A stretch of DNA of 58,891 bases, taken from NCBI GenBank assembly GCA_964370295.1, contig CAYJIR010000012.1:1-58891 (forward strand). Reading direction: 5' to 3'. Source of the DNA: JAAYCI01 sp964370295 (GTDB lineage Bacteria; Bacillota; Clostridia; Oscillospirales; Ruminococcaceae). The translations under genes and the position numbers were made by a program. The notes beneath the pieces were generated by a model, which saw only the letters and a list, made by a program, of their open reading frames with translations, searched no databases and was not told the DNA's origin. Shown in pieces: positions 1-8,065 of this stretch (positions are counted from its first letter, which is position 1; every line of letters begins with the position of its first letter).

Positions 1-26
1 CCCGCAGGGGTTTATTCAGCAGACAT
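1..26 (-). repeat. Dispersed hairpin element, truncated by window edge (copy A)
   Basis: The first bases are the reverse complement of the left end of the dispersed element described at 34945-35197 (ATGTCTGCTGAATAAACCCC read on the minus strand). Only the terminal hairpin arm lies inside the window, so length and target duplication cannot be judged. Confidence 0.75.
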
Positions 27-298
27 AATTTAAAATGGAATATAGAAAAATTCTGTTTAATATAGGAAAAAGAATATTTAATCAGTATTTAATTTAGAAA
101 TAAAAACCAATTTAGAAAGGTTTAAGATATGGGCATCAACTAGCAAAGTTTCGTGTAGGAACAAGACATTTAAGAAAAATACATGGACGTAATCCATGTG
201 GAAAAATACAGTCACATGAATGGTGGCGGTTTAAAATATTGTTTTTATTATAGTTTATTATAAAGTATAATATATTAAATTTTTTTGGAGAAAATCAT
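27..298. other. Intergenic region upstream of trmB
   Basis: AT-rich sequence with no supported gene. A small hairpin (ACATGGAC...CCATGT, about 181-201) is visible. The last 15 bases carry the ribosome binding site TTGGAG of trmB. Nothing else is recognised. Confidence 0.5.
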
Positions 299-1003
299 AT
301 GCGAATTCGTCATAAGCCTTATGCTCGTCCAGAATTGGCCGCATGGCCACAACACATCAATCAGCCAGAAAACAGTAAAAATCATTGGAAAAATATATTC
401 CCCAATCCCAAGCTACCGTTTCACTTAGAGGTGGGTTGTGGGAAGGGTGGGTTTTTAGCGCAACATGCCTTGCGTGAATCCTCAACTAATTTTTTGGGCA
501 TGGACATGAAAAGTGAAATGTTGGTGGTAGCCAAACGAACAATAGAACAAACATATGCCCAAGCTGAAATGCCTCTGGATAATATTGCCATTACCACCCA
601 TCATGTGGAGCATATTGGCAATGTGTTGGGTGAAGGGGATGAGGTGCAGCGTTTGTATATTAATTTTTGTAATCCATGGTATAAAAGTGGCCATGCAAAA
701 CATCGCTTAACACATCCGCGTCAGCTGATACAATATCGGCACTTTTTGCATCCGGAAGCAGAGCTGTATTTTAAAACAGATGACGACCGATTGTACGAGG
801 ATAGCTTGCGATATTTTTCACTTTGTGCCTTCCATTTGGTTTGGCAAAGCGAAGATTTGCATAAAAACGAACCAAGCTGGAATATACGAACAGAACATGA
901 GCAAATGTTTGCAGAAAAGGGAATTTCTATTAAAGCCTGTATTTTGAAAATAAGCAAAGCAAGCTTAGATGAAGCCACCTTAAAGGGTTTGAAAAACATA
1001 TGA
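299..1003 (+). CDS. trmB: tRNA (guanine-N7-)-methyltransferase TrmB
   Basis: Methylates N7 of G46 in the variable loop of tRNAs using S-adenosylmethionine. The 234-residue protein has the SAM-binding loop EVGCGKGG near residues 44-51. Around residues 121-140 it has the family block NFCNPWYKSGH..HRLTHPRQ, equivalent to the usual NFxDPWPKxRHxKRRL. The Asp of the usual DPW is Asn here, which may be a lineage variant. The C-terminal Y.KTDDD segment and the WNIRTEHEQMF end also fit TrmB. Start chosen at ATG 299, preceded by TTGGAG at about 9 nt. It is monocistronic; the next gene has its own strong promoter. Confidence 0.9.
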   Translation: MRIRHKPYARPELAAWPQHINQPENSKNHWKNIFPNPKLPFHLEVGCGKGGFLAQHALRESSTNFLGMDMKSEMLVVAKRTIEQTYAQAEMPLDNIAITTHHVEHIGNVLGEGDEVQRLYINFCNPWYKSGHAKHRLTHPRQLIQYRHFLHPEAELYFKTDDDRLYEDSLRYFSLCAFHLVWQSEDLHKNEPSWNIRTEHEQMFAEKGISIKACILKISKASLDEATLKGLKNI

Positions 1004-1040
1004 AATTTCATGAAAAGAAAGGCAAATATCTTAAATTCCC

Positions 1041-1068
1041 TTGACTGGTAAAAAGTTGACATTATAAT
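1041..1068 (+). promoter_or_regulatory. Sigma-A type promoter of the HTH gene
   Basis: TTGACT (1041-1046), a 16-bp spacer and a perfect TATAAT (1063-1068) lie 46 bp before the ATG at 1115. This is one of the clearest promoters in the window. Confidence 0.75.
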
Positions 1069-1114
1069 GTAATTACATACTTCTGCCAAACAAAAGGAAA
1101 GAAGGCGTTTTTAC

Positions 1115-2449
1115 ATGATTGAAAAATTGTATACTGTGGAAGAAGTGGCCGAGCTTGCCTCGGTTACTGGGCGCACCATTCGAAACTATTTAAAAAGTGG
1201 GCGTTTGGTGGGAAGAAAGATTGGCGGCCAATGGCGCTTCCCAGAAAGTGAAGTACAGCGCCTTTTAACCGGTGCAGAAGACCATTCCAGTTTGGAAATG
1301 GACGTTGTATCAAATGATGTACAGCAAGATCCACAATCACAAGATACTGAAAGATCTTTTCCCGAATATGATAAAGAACAAGCTATAGAAGCCACTGCGC
1401 CGGTTTTTCAGCAACCGTACGTTGCGCCTGCGCCCTTGCCACAGCCACCGGTGGCCGGTTTTGTGGCACCACCTTTGCAAACACAGGCGTTGCCAAACAA
1501 CGTTTCCCATGAAATGCCCTATTCAGAGCCGGAAATAGGCATGGCAGAAGAGTATGTGCTTGCGAGATCAATGCATACAAACAGTGAAATGGCTTCTACG
1601 GCAGCAACATCGCAAGCGGTTTCTTTGGGCCAGGCAGCTGCGGGTGTTTCTGTTCCTTTGGATGGCTTACATCAACAACCACAGGAAGCTTTGCCAGCTA
1701 TGGCGCAAGAGAGCGTGACACCTACAGCACAAACACCACCCCAGGCACAAAGTGCCACTGCACCGGTTTCTTCTGAGAAGATTCCCGAGAAAACATCCGA
1801 TATGTCATCGGTTTCTGCAGCGCCCGCAGCGCCTTTTTCGTCCGCGGCTTATTTGCCCTATGGTAGTTATGGTTCTGTGGTTTCCCCTGTAAATTATCAA
1901 ACTTATGCTGCGCCTGTAGCCTATCCGGTTTATCCAAACCTTGCAACTTATCATCCTTTCCTTTATGGTCAAGGAATACCGGCTTTTTCGGGCTCTTATT
2001 TTTCACCGGAGATGCCCATGCAAGAGCCTGGGCAGGAAGCAAGACTAGAGCAAAAAAGTGAAAATAGAAGCTATGAAATGAAAAAAGAGGAAATAGATGC
2101 TGATTTGTACAATGCGAGCATACCAAGAGGCCACATTGCACCCACAGATAGGGAAGAAGAGGCAGGCTACAGAAATTTAAGTGAAGTGGGGCAACGTGTG
2201 GATAAATTTATTGCCGAAGTGCACGATTGTTCCTATGGCCCTAGGGCTTGTATGGTGTTAGATAGATATCAAACACTGGAAGCGGCCAAGCACACAAGCG
2301 AAAAACTAGGTGAGATGGCCTATCAAGAAAGCGACGAAGACTTTTCTTGTCAATCTTTTGTAGAGTATGATGAACGATTTAACATTGCACGCTATACACT
2401 GTTTGGAAGCTCTCACTTTTTGTATCAAAGTTTACAGATTTTGGGGTAA
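1115..2449 (+). CDS. Excisionase/MerR-type helix-turn-helix protein with long low-complexity linker
   Basis: Residues 5-50 (YTVEEVAELASVTGRTIRNY...GGQWRF) form a typical excisionase-family winged HTH, the fold used by small DNA-binding proteins that recognise one site with a helix and a wing. Residues about 60-330 are a Pro/Ala/Gln/Ser-rich linker that includes a Tyr/Pro-rich stretch. The last 110 residues are more ordered (VGQRVDKFIAEVHDCSYGPRAC...RYTLFGSSHFLYQ) and match no family I know. At 444 residues it is far longer than ordinary excisionases. No integrase or phage gene is nearby, so it is more likely a chromosomal regulator. DNA binding is well supported; its targets are unknown. Confidence 0.7.
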   Translation: MIEKLYTVEEVAELASVTGRTIRNYLKSGRLVGRKIGGQWRFPESEVQRLLTGAEDHSSLEMDVVSNDVQQDPQSQDTERSFPEYDKEQAIEATAPVFQQPYVAPAPLPQPPVAGFVAPPLQTQALPNNVSHEMPYSEPEIGMAEEYVLARSMHTNSEMASTAATSQAVSLGQAAAGVSVPLDGLHQQPQEALPAMAQESVTPTAQTPPQAQSATAPVSSEKIPEKTSDMSSVSAAPAAPFSSAAYLPYGSYGSVVSPVNYQTYAAPVAYPVYPNLATYHPFLYGQGIPAFSGSYFSPEMPMQEPGQEARLEQKSENRSYEMKKEEIDADLYNASIPRGHIAPTDREEEAGYRNLSEVGQRVDKFIAEVHDCSYGPRACMVLDRYQTLEAAKHTSEKLGEMAYQESDEDFSCQSFVEYDERFNIARYTLFGSSHFLYQSLQILG

Positions 2450-2513
2450 AGATTTCTGTTGAAAAAAACCAGGAACAAGTTGGTTTGTGTATTGCATTTG
2501 GAAAAGCAAATAG

Positions 2514-2762
2514 GATGAATGAACGATAAATAAGCCCCCACGGGGTTCATTTAGCCCACCACAATATACGGTAGCCATAAAAATGCTTATAACAACACTT
2601 TTATGGGGCATACCCCAATGCGATTCGCTGTATTTTTACACTTTACAAGAAAGGACAAAAATAAAAGTGCAAAATTTTTGTGATAGACATGGAAAAACCC
2701 TGTATTTTTTCGAAAAATGCCAGTTTGTGCTTTGAAACGTCTGTTTTTTGTTTAGTGGACAT
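2514..2762 (+). repeat. Dispersed hairpin element, diverged copy (B)
   Basis: Aligns by eye with the full copy at 34945-35197: AATAAGCCCC..GGGGTTCATT, CCATAAAAATGC..CACTTTTATGG, GGGGCATACCCCAATG, CTGTATTTTTAC, AAAGTGCAAAATTTTT, and the right end GTTTAGTGGACAT. The left end is degraded and its boundary is approximate. It sits between the HTH gene and the phosphatase, codirectional with both. Confidence 0.7.
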
Positions 2763-2836
2763 TAAATTGTGCCTATTAAAAGAAATAATGATGCCGACAT
2801 AGTTAGGCTTGTATATAAGTATTGGAGATGTTTTTA

Positions 2837-3493
2837 ATGTATTCAACCATTGTTTTTGATTTAGATGGTACTTTATTAAATACGCTAGACGATTTAGCTG
2901 TGGCTGGCAATCATACTTTGACAACATTGGGATGCCCCATACATCAACCACAGGACTACCGCCTTATGGTGGGCAATGGAATTCAAGCCTTAATTTCACG
3001 CATGATGCCCCAAAGTCGGCAAGATACTTCCAGTTTAAAGCAGGCACAAGAAATATTTACAGAGTATTATAAAGCACATTCTATTGAGCGCACGGCGCCC
3101 TATCCGGGTATTGTCACTTTATTAAACGATTTGAAGAATAAAGGATATTGCTTGGCAGTATTAAGCAATAAAAATCAAGATAATGTGCAATATTTGGTGT
3201 CTCATTATTTTGGACGGTTGTTTGATGAGGTGATGGGTTTGCGTGAGCCTTTCGCACCAAAACCGGATCCGGCTTCCCTACATGCTTTGCTACAAAAATT
3301 AAATGCACCTGCAGCTTCAACCTTGTTTTGTGGAGACAGCCGTGTGGATGTGCTTACAGCAAAACATGCAAAATTGCACAGTTGTGCAGTGTTATGGGGG
3401 TTTCGTGACAGGGAAGAGCTGGAGAAAGAATCACCAACCTATATGGTTTCGTCAGCAAACGAAATTTTGCAGATTGTATCAAAGGATGTTTAA
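2837..3493 (+). CDS. HAD-superfamily phosphatase (phosphoglycolate phosphatase-like)
   Basis: A 218-residue haloacid-dehalogenase hydrolase. Motif I is VFDLDGTLLNT near the N-terminus, with the nucleophile Asp and the acid/base Asp. Motif II is the LSNKN segment, and motif III/IV is CGDSRVDVLTA. The helical cap between motifs I and II fits the Gph/PpaX group, which hydrolyse phosphoglycolate or pyrophosphate. Substrate cannot be told from sequence. The start is ATG 2837, with GGAG 9 nt upstream; an in-frame TTG at 2822 and ATG at 2828 overlap that site and are less likely. It follows repeat copy B. Confidence 0.8.
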   Translation: MYSTIVFDLDGTLLNTLDDLAVAGNHTLTTLGCPIHQPQDYRLMVGNGIQALISRMMPQSRQDTSSLKQAQEIFTEYYKAHSIERTAPYPGIVTLLNDLKNKGYCLAVLSNKNQDNVQYLVSHYFGRLFDEVMGLREPFAPKPDPASLHALLQKLNAPAASTLFCGDSRVDVLTAKHAKLHSCAVLWGFRDREELEKESPTYMVSSANEILQIVSKDV

Positions 3494-3540
3494 CAAGGGG
3501 TTATTTTGTAAAAAGAAGACAATTTGTTTAAAGTTTATAA

Positions 3541-3660
3541 TAACAGCCAGCAAACAGGGTGGTCGATGGACGGGGAGGCCACTTTGGCTGTAAGATGCTT
3601 TGCGGGGGTCAACGAAGAAATCTTGCATAAAGATTCCGTGCAAAGCAGCACGAAACGCAC
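3541..3660. ncRNA. Candidate structured RNA region, family not recognised
   Basis: Several nested inverted repeats occur in a region without a gene. ACAGCCA (3543-3549) pairs with TGGCTGT (3585-3591) and encloses GTGG/CCAC. TGCTTTGC (3596-3603) pairs with GCAAAGCA (3640-3647) and encloses AATCTT/AAGATT. The GC content is above the surrounding AT-rich spacer. It matches none of the tmRNA, RNase P, SRP or T-box signatures I looked for. It could be a degraded repeat or a real RNA. Confidence 0.3.
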
Positions 3661-3764
3661 AGCGGCATAGGTTTGTGTGGTATAATCCATCTATTTAATG
3701 CGAAGGATACAGCCAAAGCAGAAAATAATAACAACAAGCAGTTAGGTAGTATCGTTGATAAGGA

Positions 3765-3803
3765 AAAAATCCCAAAGACAAGGTGCTTGTCTTTGGGATT
3801 TTT
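3765..3803 (-). terminator. Bidirectional terminator of the tRNA-Met/tRNA-Glu unit
   Basis: A perfect 18-bp stem, AAAAATCCCAAAGACAAG with its complement around a 3-nt loop, is flanked by A- and T-runs on the two sides. It abuts the CCA end of tRNA-Glu and would end the minus-strand tRNA transcript. It could also work for plus-strand transcription from the region upstream. Confidence 0.85.
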
Positions 3804-3877
3804 GGTGACCCGACCGGGAATCGAACCCGGGATTCCACCGTGAAAGGGTGGTGTCTTAACCTCTTGACCATCGGGCC
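3803..3877 (-). tRNA. tRNA-Glu (anticodon TTC)
   Basis: Cloverleaf read on the minus strand. The acceptor GGCCCGA pairs with TCGGGTC. The anticodon arm CCACC-CTTTCAC-GGTGG carries TTC. The T arm is CCGGG-TTCGATT-CCCGG. The CCA end is encoded. It is cotranscribed downstream of tRNA-Met with a 116-nt spacer. Confidence 0.95.
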
Positions 3878-3993
3878 ATCAAAGGAGCGATAAATCGCCC
3901 CGTCTTGTACAGAACTTACCTCTCGGCCGCAAAGCCTTTCCGCCGTGTCCTATTGGCAATCGGCACCCTACCTCCTCAGATAAATCTGTACAC

Positions 3994-4070
3994 TGGTAGC
4001 GGTAACTGGATTTGAACCAGTGACACTTCGGGTATGAACCGAATGCTCTAGCCACCTGAGCTATACCGCC
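3994..4070 (-). tRNA. tRNA-Met (anticodon CAT)
   Basis: Minus-strand cloverleaf. The acceptor GGCGGTA pairs with TACCGCT with one G-U pair. The anticodon arm is TTCGG-TTCATAC-CCGAA, anticodon CAT. The T arm is ACTGG-TTCAAAT-CCAGT, and CCA is encoded. The first acceptor pair is G-U and there is no initiator C1-A72 mismatch or GGG/CCC anticodon stem, so an elongator Met is favoured. A lysidine-modified Ile2 tRNA also has CAT and cannot be fully excluded. Confidence 0.92.
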
Positions 4071-4327
4071 ATAAAATACGGTGCGCTCACATCTTATCCG
4101 TTTGGGTTGGATGACTTTTTGCCCCGTATAGAATATTATAACGATACCTTTTGAGTTTGTCAAGACATTTTTAAAGGAATAATTTAAGAAAAAAACTGTA
4201 TGTTTTTTTGTTTCCGGTTCTGGGTCACTGTGGTTATCAAAATGAAAAAATCGGGTGTGTGAAGTGTCTTTTATAGAGTATTAATTCTCAATAAATAAAC
4301 AAAAATAATATATAAAATCATAAAATA

Positions 4328-4520
4328 ATGCCTGTTGAATGAATCTCGTAGGGATTTATTCAGCTCCGTCGCCGAATGCGGTGGCCATAAAAGTGCTTAA
4401 GAAAGCATTTTTATGGGGCATACTTTGATGTATGCCTCTGTGTTTTCGCCCCTTAAATGAAAAGGCGAAAATGGAAGTGCAAGGTTTTTGTGCGAAAGAT
4501 AGAAAAACCTTTATTTTTAT
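4328..4520 (+). repeat. Dispersed hairpin element, 3'-truncated copy (C)
   Basis: The left end ATGCCTGTTGAATG is followed by the family hairpins: GCGGTGGCCATAAAAGTGC...GCATTTTTATGG, then TTTTCGCC...GGCGAAAA, then AAGTGCAAGGTTTTT...AAAAACCTT. The right end GTTCAGTGGGCAT is missing, so it stops after the fifth hairpin, just before the tRNA-Arg promoter. The end is approximate. Confidence 0.75.
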
Positions 4521-4554
4521 CATTAATGATTGTAGGTGCCGTCAGGGAAGGTTC

Positions 4555-4583
4555 TTTACAAATGCAACCAAAGTGCGTATAAT
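4555..4583 (+). promoter_or_regulatory. Promoter of tRNA-Arg
   Basis: TTTACA (4555-4560), a 17-bp spacer and a perfect TATAAT (4578-4583) lie about 100 bp before the tRNA. The leader between them contains no supported gene. Confidence 0.65.
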
Positions 4584-4685
4584 AGAAGAGCACACAAAAA
4601 ACGATTTTTTAAAAAGAGTGGATAAAAAGGAACACAACAAAACATAGTAATGGGGAATGACTGCGGAAACGCAGTTGTAATATAT

Positions 4686-4762
4686 GTGCCTGTAGCTCAG
4701 CTGGATAGAGTATCAGACTCCGACTCTGAGGGTCATGCGTTCGAATCGCATCAGGCATACCA
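4686..4762 (+). tRNA. tRNA-Arg (anticodon CCG)
   Basis: The acceptor GTGCCTG pairs with CAGGCAT (first pair G-U). The D arm is GCTC..GAGT. The anticodon arm TCAGA-CTCCGAC-TCTGA gives CCG, reading the arginine codon CGG. The T arm is ATGCG-TTCGAAT-CGCAT. CCA is encoded. It is a single-gene unit followed directly by a terminator. Confidence 0.95.
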
Positions 4763-4800
4763 CGTCGTCGCGGACTATATTTAGTTCACGACGATTTTTT
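4763..4800 (+). terminator. Terminator after tRNA-Arg
   Basis: CGTCGT (4763-4768) pairs with ACGACG (4788-4793), with further pairing GGACTA/TAGTTC inside, followed by ATTTTTT. It begins directly after the tRNA CCA end. Confidence 0.75.
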
Positions 4801-5704
4801 GTAAAAACTATAAAAATCATCGCTCACAACATTTCGTCGCTCCCCCTTTTCCGAAAAATGGCACGCTCGGGTTTTCTATTCGGTTGACAAGCGCCCTCAC
4901 GACGAAGATCTGTCGCTACCACTTTTTTTCGGTTTTGTGCACGTGGGTAATGGGTATCTATTTTGTTATATAGAAGTATATTTTTTGCAGCACGTAAAAT
5001 ACAAATTAAATTAAAATAAATGGAATTAATTTATCCTAAAATATGCATCATATAGGTTTTGTGTTTTAAAACGGATGGATGACGAAAATGTATTCATATA
5101 TGCGTAAAAATATAAAAATAAATATTGTAAATTACCCGTAAATCTTTTGTGAGAAAAAAGGTGATCTTATTTTGCAACAAGGGATATAGGAACGATTGTG
5201 GTTTGAAAACTGTGCATTCCGTTGATAGTATGTTGTAATGTAAAATTTTTGGTCATGATTTATCCTTCGATGTATAGGCGTGGGGTGCTTATTTTGTCAA
5301 TTTGTTTTATTTGATATTTAAATGATTTAAAGATAGGTTAAAATGATAAACGGATGAATATAAACAAACTTGTCCTTTCTGGCTGGATTCGTTTATATGG
5401 GCATAATTAGCCGTGAAATAAAAGGCTAAAATTTTGGTAAAATAAAAACGAATAAAAGAGGCTAAAAAGCAAAATAATGTGTATGGTTTGAATTTTTGAA
5501 AAAGAGGGATTCCTTGCATGTGGAGAGACGTTCATCACTCACCGATCGCCCTATTTACTACCAGAATCATGTTATTGCAATATTTCTAAACAGACATTAT
5601 GGAACGAATGCCAATTATCAATTGGTGAAGGTCCTTTTTATTTGATTAAAATCGAATAAAAAAGCCATTTAAAACAATTAAAAATCAATCAATAAAGTAA
5701 AATC
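4801..5704. other. Gene-free AT-rich intergenic region
   Basis: About 900 bp between tRNA-Arg and repeat copy D. The longest reading frame (70 codons, minus strand, 5307-5519) has no ribosome binding site and a composition typical of random AT-rich DNA. I see no RNA gene or regulatory motif that can be supported. Confidence 0.5.
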
Positions 5705-5710
5705 TAAATA

Positions 5711-5753
5711 ATGTCTGCTGAATAAACTCTGCATGGGTTTATTCAGCAGGCAT
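5711..5753. repeat. Minimal palindromic form of the dispersed element (copy D)
   Basis: ATGTCTGCTGAATAAAC (5711-5727) faces GTTTATTCAGCAGGCAT (5737-5753) across a 9-bp loop. The symmetry extends into the flanks (TAAATA and TATTTA). It corresponds to the terminal hairpin of the full element alone. It lies 44 bp past the stop codon of the minus-strand flavoprotein gene and could also act as a transcription terminator. Confidence 0.7.
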
Positions 5754-5796
5754 TATTTATTGATTGATTTAATGGGTTTGCCTTTGTTGAAGCGTA

Positions 5797-6468
5797 TTAG
5801 TAAGCTTCGCGCAGAGCAATGGCATCTTGCGGACATACGGTAAGGCAGTTGCCACATTCTTCGCAGCGTTCGCGCAGAATATGGTGGGGTGCACCTTGTA
5901 CAATGGCTTTATAGGAGCAAGCCTTAAAACAGGCACCACAGGCGATGCATGTTTCCTCTATATGCAAGCCTGCTTGCATCAATGGGGCGCCACCAAAAGA
6001 AAAAGGTATGCGTAGTAGTTTGTGGTCGCGGTTTTTCATGGCATAATCATAGTCGTATATTTCGCCATGGCCTTTATAAAGGACAAAAAATCGTGTGAGA
6101 GGGTATTTCTCAAGATCATAAACCGCCACATGAAATTGACGGTTTTCTTCGGCTTTTTGTTTTATTTGATCAAGGGGGAATTCGCGCACAAAGCCACTTA
6201 AACGGATGCTGTAGCCAGGGTGAAAAATAGGGAGTGTATCTTCGCTGTGCGTAATCTGGGACTGCGGGTACATGCCACACACAGCCATTTGCCCGCCTTC
6301 TTTTAATTGCCGGTAAAAAGGTTTGCATTCCATGGTGCGAAGATAAAGTCCGCCGTCATCGCATGCAAAAAAATGTGCAATGCGTGATTCGATATGTGGG
6401 CCGTGCAAGGTGGAAAAAGAAAGGCAACCGATGGCGTCCAGTTTTGAGTAAACTTCAGTCAGTGTCAT
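5797..6468 (-). CDS. PNPOx-like flavin-binding protein with C-terminal 2[4Fe-4S] ferredoxin domain
   Basis: Residues about 1-165 look like the pyridoxamine-phosphate-oxidase split-barrel fold, which usually binds FMN (LDAIGCLSFSTLHGPHIESR at the N-terminus, YPLTRFFVLYKGHGEIYDYD at the end). Residues about 170-220 carry two CxxCxxCxxxC clusters (CIACGACFKAC and CEECGNCLTVCP), as in bacterial ferredoxins. It is therefore a likely FMN/Fe-S electron-transfer protein, substrate unknown. The start is ATG 6468 with GAGGTG 7 nt upstream, and only 2 nt separate it from the stop of the ATP-grasp gene. It is last in a five-gene operon. The first cluster ends in Cys-Ser rather than Cys-Pro, which is tolerated in the family. 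Confidence 0.75.
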   Translation of the reverse strand: MTLTEVYSKLDAIGCLSFSTLHGPHIESRIAHFFACDDGGLYLRTMECKPFYRQLKEGGQMAVCGMYPQSQITHSEDTLPIFHPGYSIRLSGFVREFPLDQIKQKAEENRQFHVAVYDLEKYPLTRFFVLYKGHGEIYDYDYAMKNRDHKLLRIPFSFGGAPLMQAGLHIEETCIACGACFKACSYKAIVQGAPHHILRERCEECGNCLTVCPQDAIALREAY

Positions 6469-6470
6469 GT

Positions 6471-7337
6471 TTAAGCACCTCGTAGCTCGTTGTAGCGTTT
6501 CACAATATGAATAGCCATCTCTTTCATTAAATCAAATTGAAATATTTCTGTGTTGTCTTGGGACACATTGGAAACGGCGTTGACATCAATAATATAAAAT
6601 CCATTGTCGTTTTCGATGATATCCAAGCTGCCGTTTTCTATCTGAAGCAGAGACAAGGCCCGTGAGGCGGTTTGCAGTATGGGAAGGGGGCAATTGTCAT
6701 AGCGTTCATAGCGGCAGTTTAAATGATAGGCAGACAGGCCATTTGCCGCGATACTACGTTTTACCATAAGCCGGCATTGGCCACCAATAAGCTCGATGCG
6801 GGTTAGATATCCGAACTGCGGTTGCATATATTCTTGCGCAATATAAAGAAGGTCGGGCGCATCTTGCATCACTTCCTTTAATTGCCCAGGGGTTTCTACA
6901 AGAAATGTACAAGTGGTGCGTCCACCGCAATCCGGTTTTATAATGCAGGGGAAACGGAGTGTGTTGCTACGAAGCAAATCTTGCTTATGAAAGGTTCCAT
7001 ATACTTTTGGCACAAGGATGCCATGTTCGGCTAAAGTTTTGGTTGTAAGTGTTTTGCTAAGGTCGTATTCATAGGCCTTGGCAGAGTTGATAACGGGGAT
7101 GTGGTGATTTTCCAAAAAAGAAAAGAGACGAGGGGCTTTGGCCAAAGCATTGGCACCGGCACGGAAAACAGCACTGGCAAATAAGCGGCTTACAATTAAA
7201 TCGTATTGTAAAAGGCTTTGTTCATCGATATCATTTTGCAAATTGATGAGTTTGGCGGGTACACCCAGTTTATTGATTTCTTCACAAAAATAATGGTTAG
7301 ACCACTCGTCTGTCTCGTAAAAAATACCTATTGGCAT
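6471..7337 (-). CDS. ATP-grasp ligase (RimK-like)
   Basis: A 288-residue ATP-grasp protein. The ATP-binding half is around residues 115-170 (FPCIIKPDCGGRTTCTFLVE). The metal-binding strand near the end is NGFYIIDVNAVSNVSQDN, equivalent to the usual E.N..PG region. Family members join an acid to an amine or amino acid via an acyl-phosphate. RimK-like and D-Ala-D-Ala-ligase-like members are the nearest by eye; the substrate is unknown. The start is ATG 7337 with GGAAGGTG upstream. A longer frame back to 7394 would overlap the ABC gene and lacks a ribosome binding site. It follows the ABC ATPase by a few bases, so it is probably made with the transporter. Confidence 0.75.
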   Translation of the reverse strand: MPIGIFYETDEWSNHYFCEEINKLGVPAKLINLQNDIDEQSLLQYDLIVSRLFASAVFRAGANALAKAPRLFSFLENHHIPVINSAKAYEYDLSKTLTTKTLAEHGILVPKVYGTFHKQDLLRSNTLRFPCIIKPDCGGRTTCTFLVETPGQLKEVMQDAPDLLYIAQEYMQPQFGYLTRIELIGGQCRLMVKRSIAANGLSAYHLNCRYERYDNCPLPILQTASRALSLLQIENGSLDIIENDNGFYIIDVNAVSNVSQDNTEIFQFDLMKEMAIHIVKRYNELRGA

Positions 7338-7342
7338 ACAAT

Positions 7343-8065
7343 TTACACCTTCCACTGTAAAATATTTGCAAGAAATGTTTGAAGAGCATCGCATTGCGGA
7401 TGCAAAAATACATCTTTAGAGCTCCCATATTCGGCAATATCACCTTTGTGCAAAAAAGCTACTTTTTCACAACTGTGCAAAGCAAAGCCCATTTCGTGCG
7501 TGGCAATGATGAAAGAGAGAGATTCTTTTTTAAGCTCATGGATTACAGTAAGCACTTCAGCGGTATATTCAGGGTCTAGGGCTGAGGTGGGCTCGTCTAA
7601 CAGTAAAATTTGTGGTTTGGGTGCCAAGGCGCGTGCAATGGCAACACGTTGTTTTTGCCCACCGGACAACTGTGCCGGAAGTTTTTGTGCTTCTTGCCCA
7701 AGCCCAAAGCGAAGCAGCAAGGCATGTGCTTGTTCGAGAGCGTCTTTTTTTTCTATACCATGCACCTTAATAAGCGGCAAAGTAATATTGTCTATCGCGC
7801 TAAGATGCGAGAATAAACCACTTTGTTGAAATACAAAACCTATCTTCTTTCTGTATAGAGTTGTATCTTCTGCATGATTACCGTTTAAAAAGGCCTGCCC
7901 GCCACTTGCAGGCAGCAGGCCCCCTAAAATGCGAAGAAGAGTAGATTTTCCACATCCAGAGCGGCCGATTAAGGCCAATGTTTGCGCGTCATCTTGCAAA
8001 TTAAGTTGTTGCAAAACCATGCGTTTGTCGAACTGCTTGCTAAGATTTTTAAGCTCTATTTTCAT
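7343..8065 (-). CDS. Polar amino acid ABC transporter, ATP-binding protein
   Basis: A 240-residue ABC ATPase of the GlnQ/HisP type. Walker A is GRSGCGKST, the Q-loop is FQQSGLFSHL, the signature is LSGGQKQRVAIARAL, Walker B is ILLLDEPTSALDP and the switch His is in ATHEMGF. It energises uptake through the permease encoded just upstream. The start is ATG 8065 (AAAGGAAA 8 nt upstream), overlapping the permease 3' end by 17 nt, which suggests coupled translation. The solute is probably a polar amino acid or a similar small molecule; the adjoining ligase may use it. Confidence 0.9.
   Translation of the reverse strand: MKIELKNLSKQFDKRMVLQQLNLQDDAQTLALIGRSGCGKSTLLRILGGLLPASGGQAFLNGNHAEDTTLYRKKIGFVFQQSGLFSHLSAIDNITLPLIKVHGIEKKDALEQAHALLLRFGLGQEAQKLPAQLSGGQKQRVAIARALAPKPQILLLDEPTSALDPEYTAEVLTVIHELKKESLSFIIATHEMGFALHSCEKVAFLHKGDIAEYGSSKDVFLHPQCDALQTFLANILQWKV

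Noticed and set aside
4432..4647. 71-codon plus-strand frame in the tRNA region
   Set aside because: It lies inside repeat copy C and its downstream promoter, with no ribosome binding site and no family resemblance.
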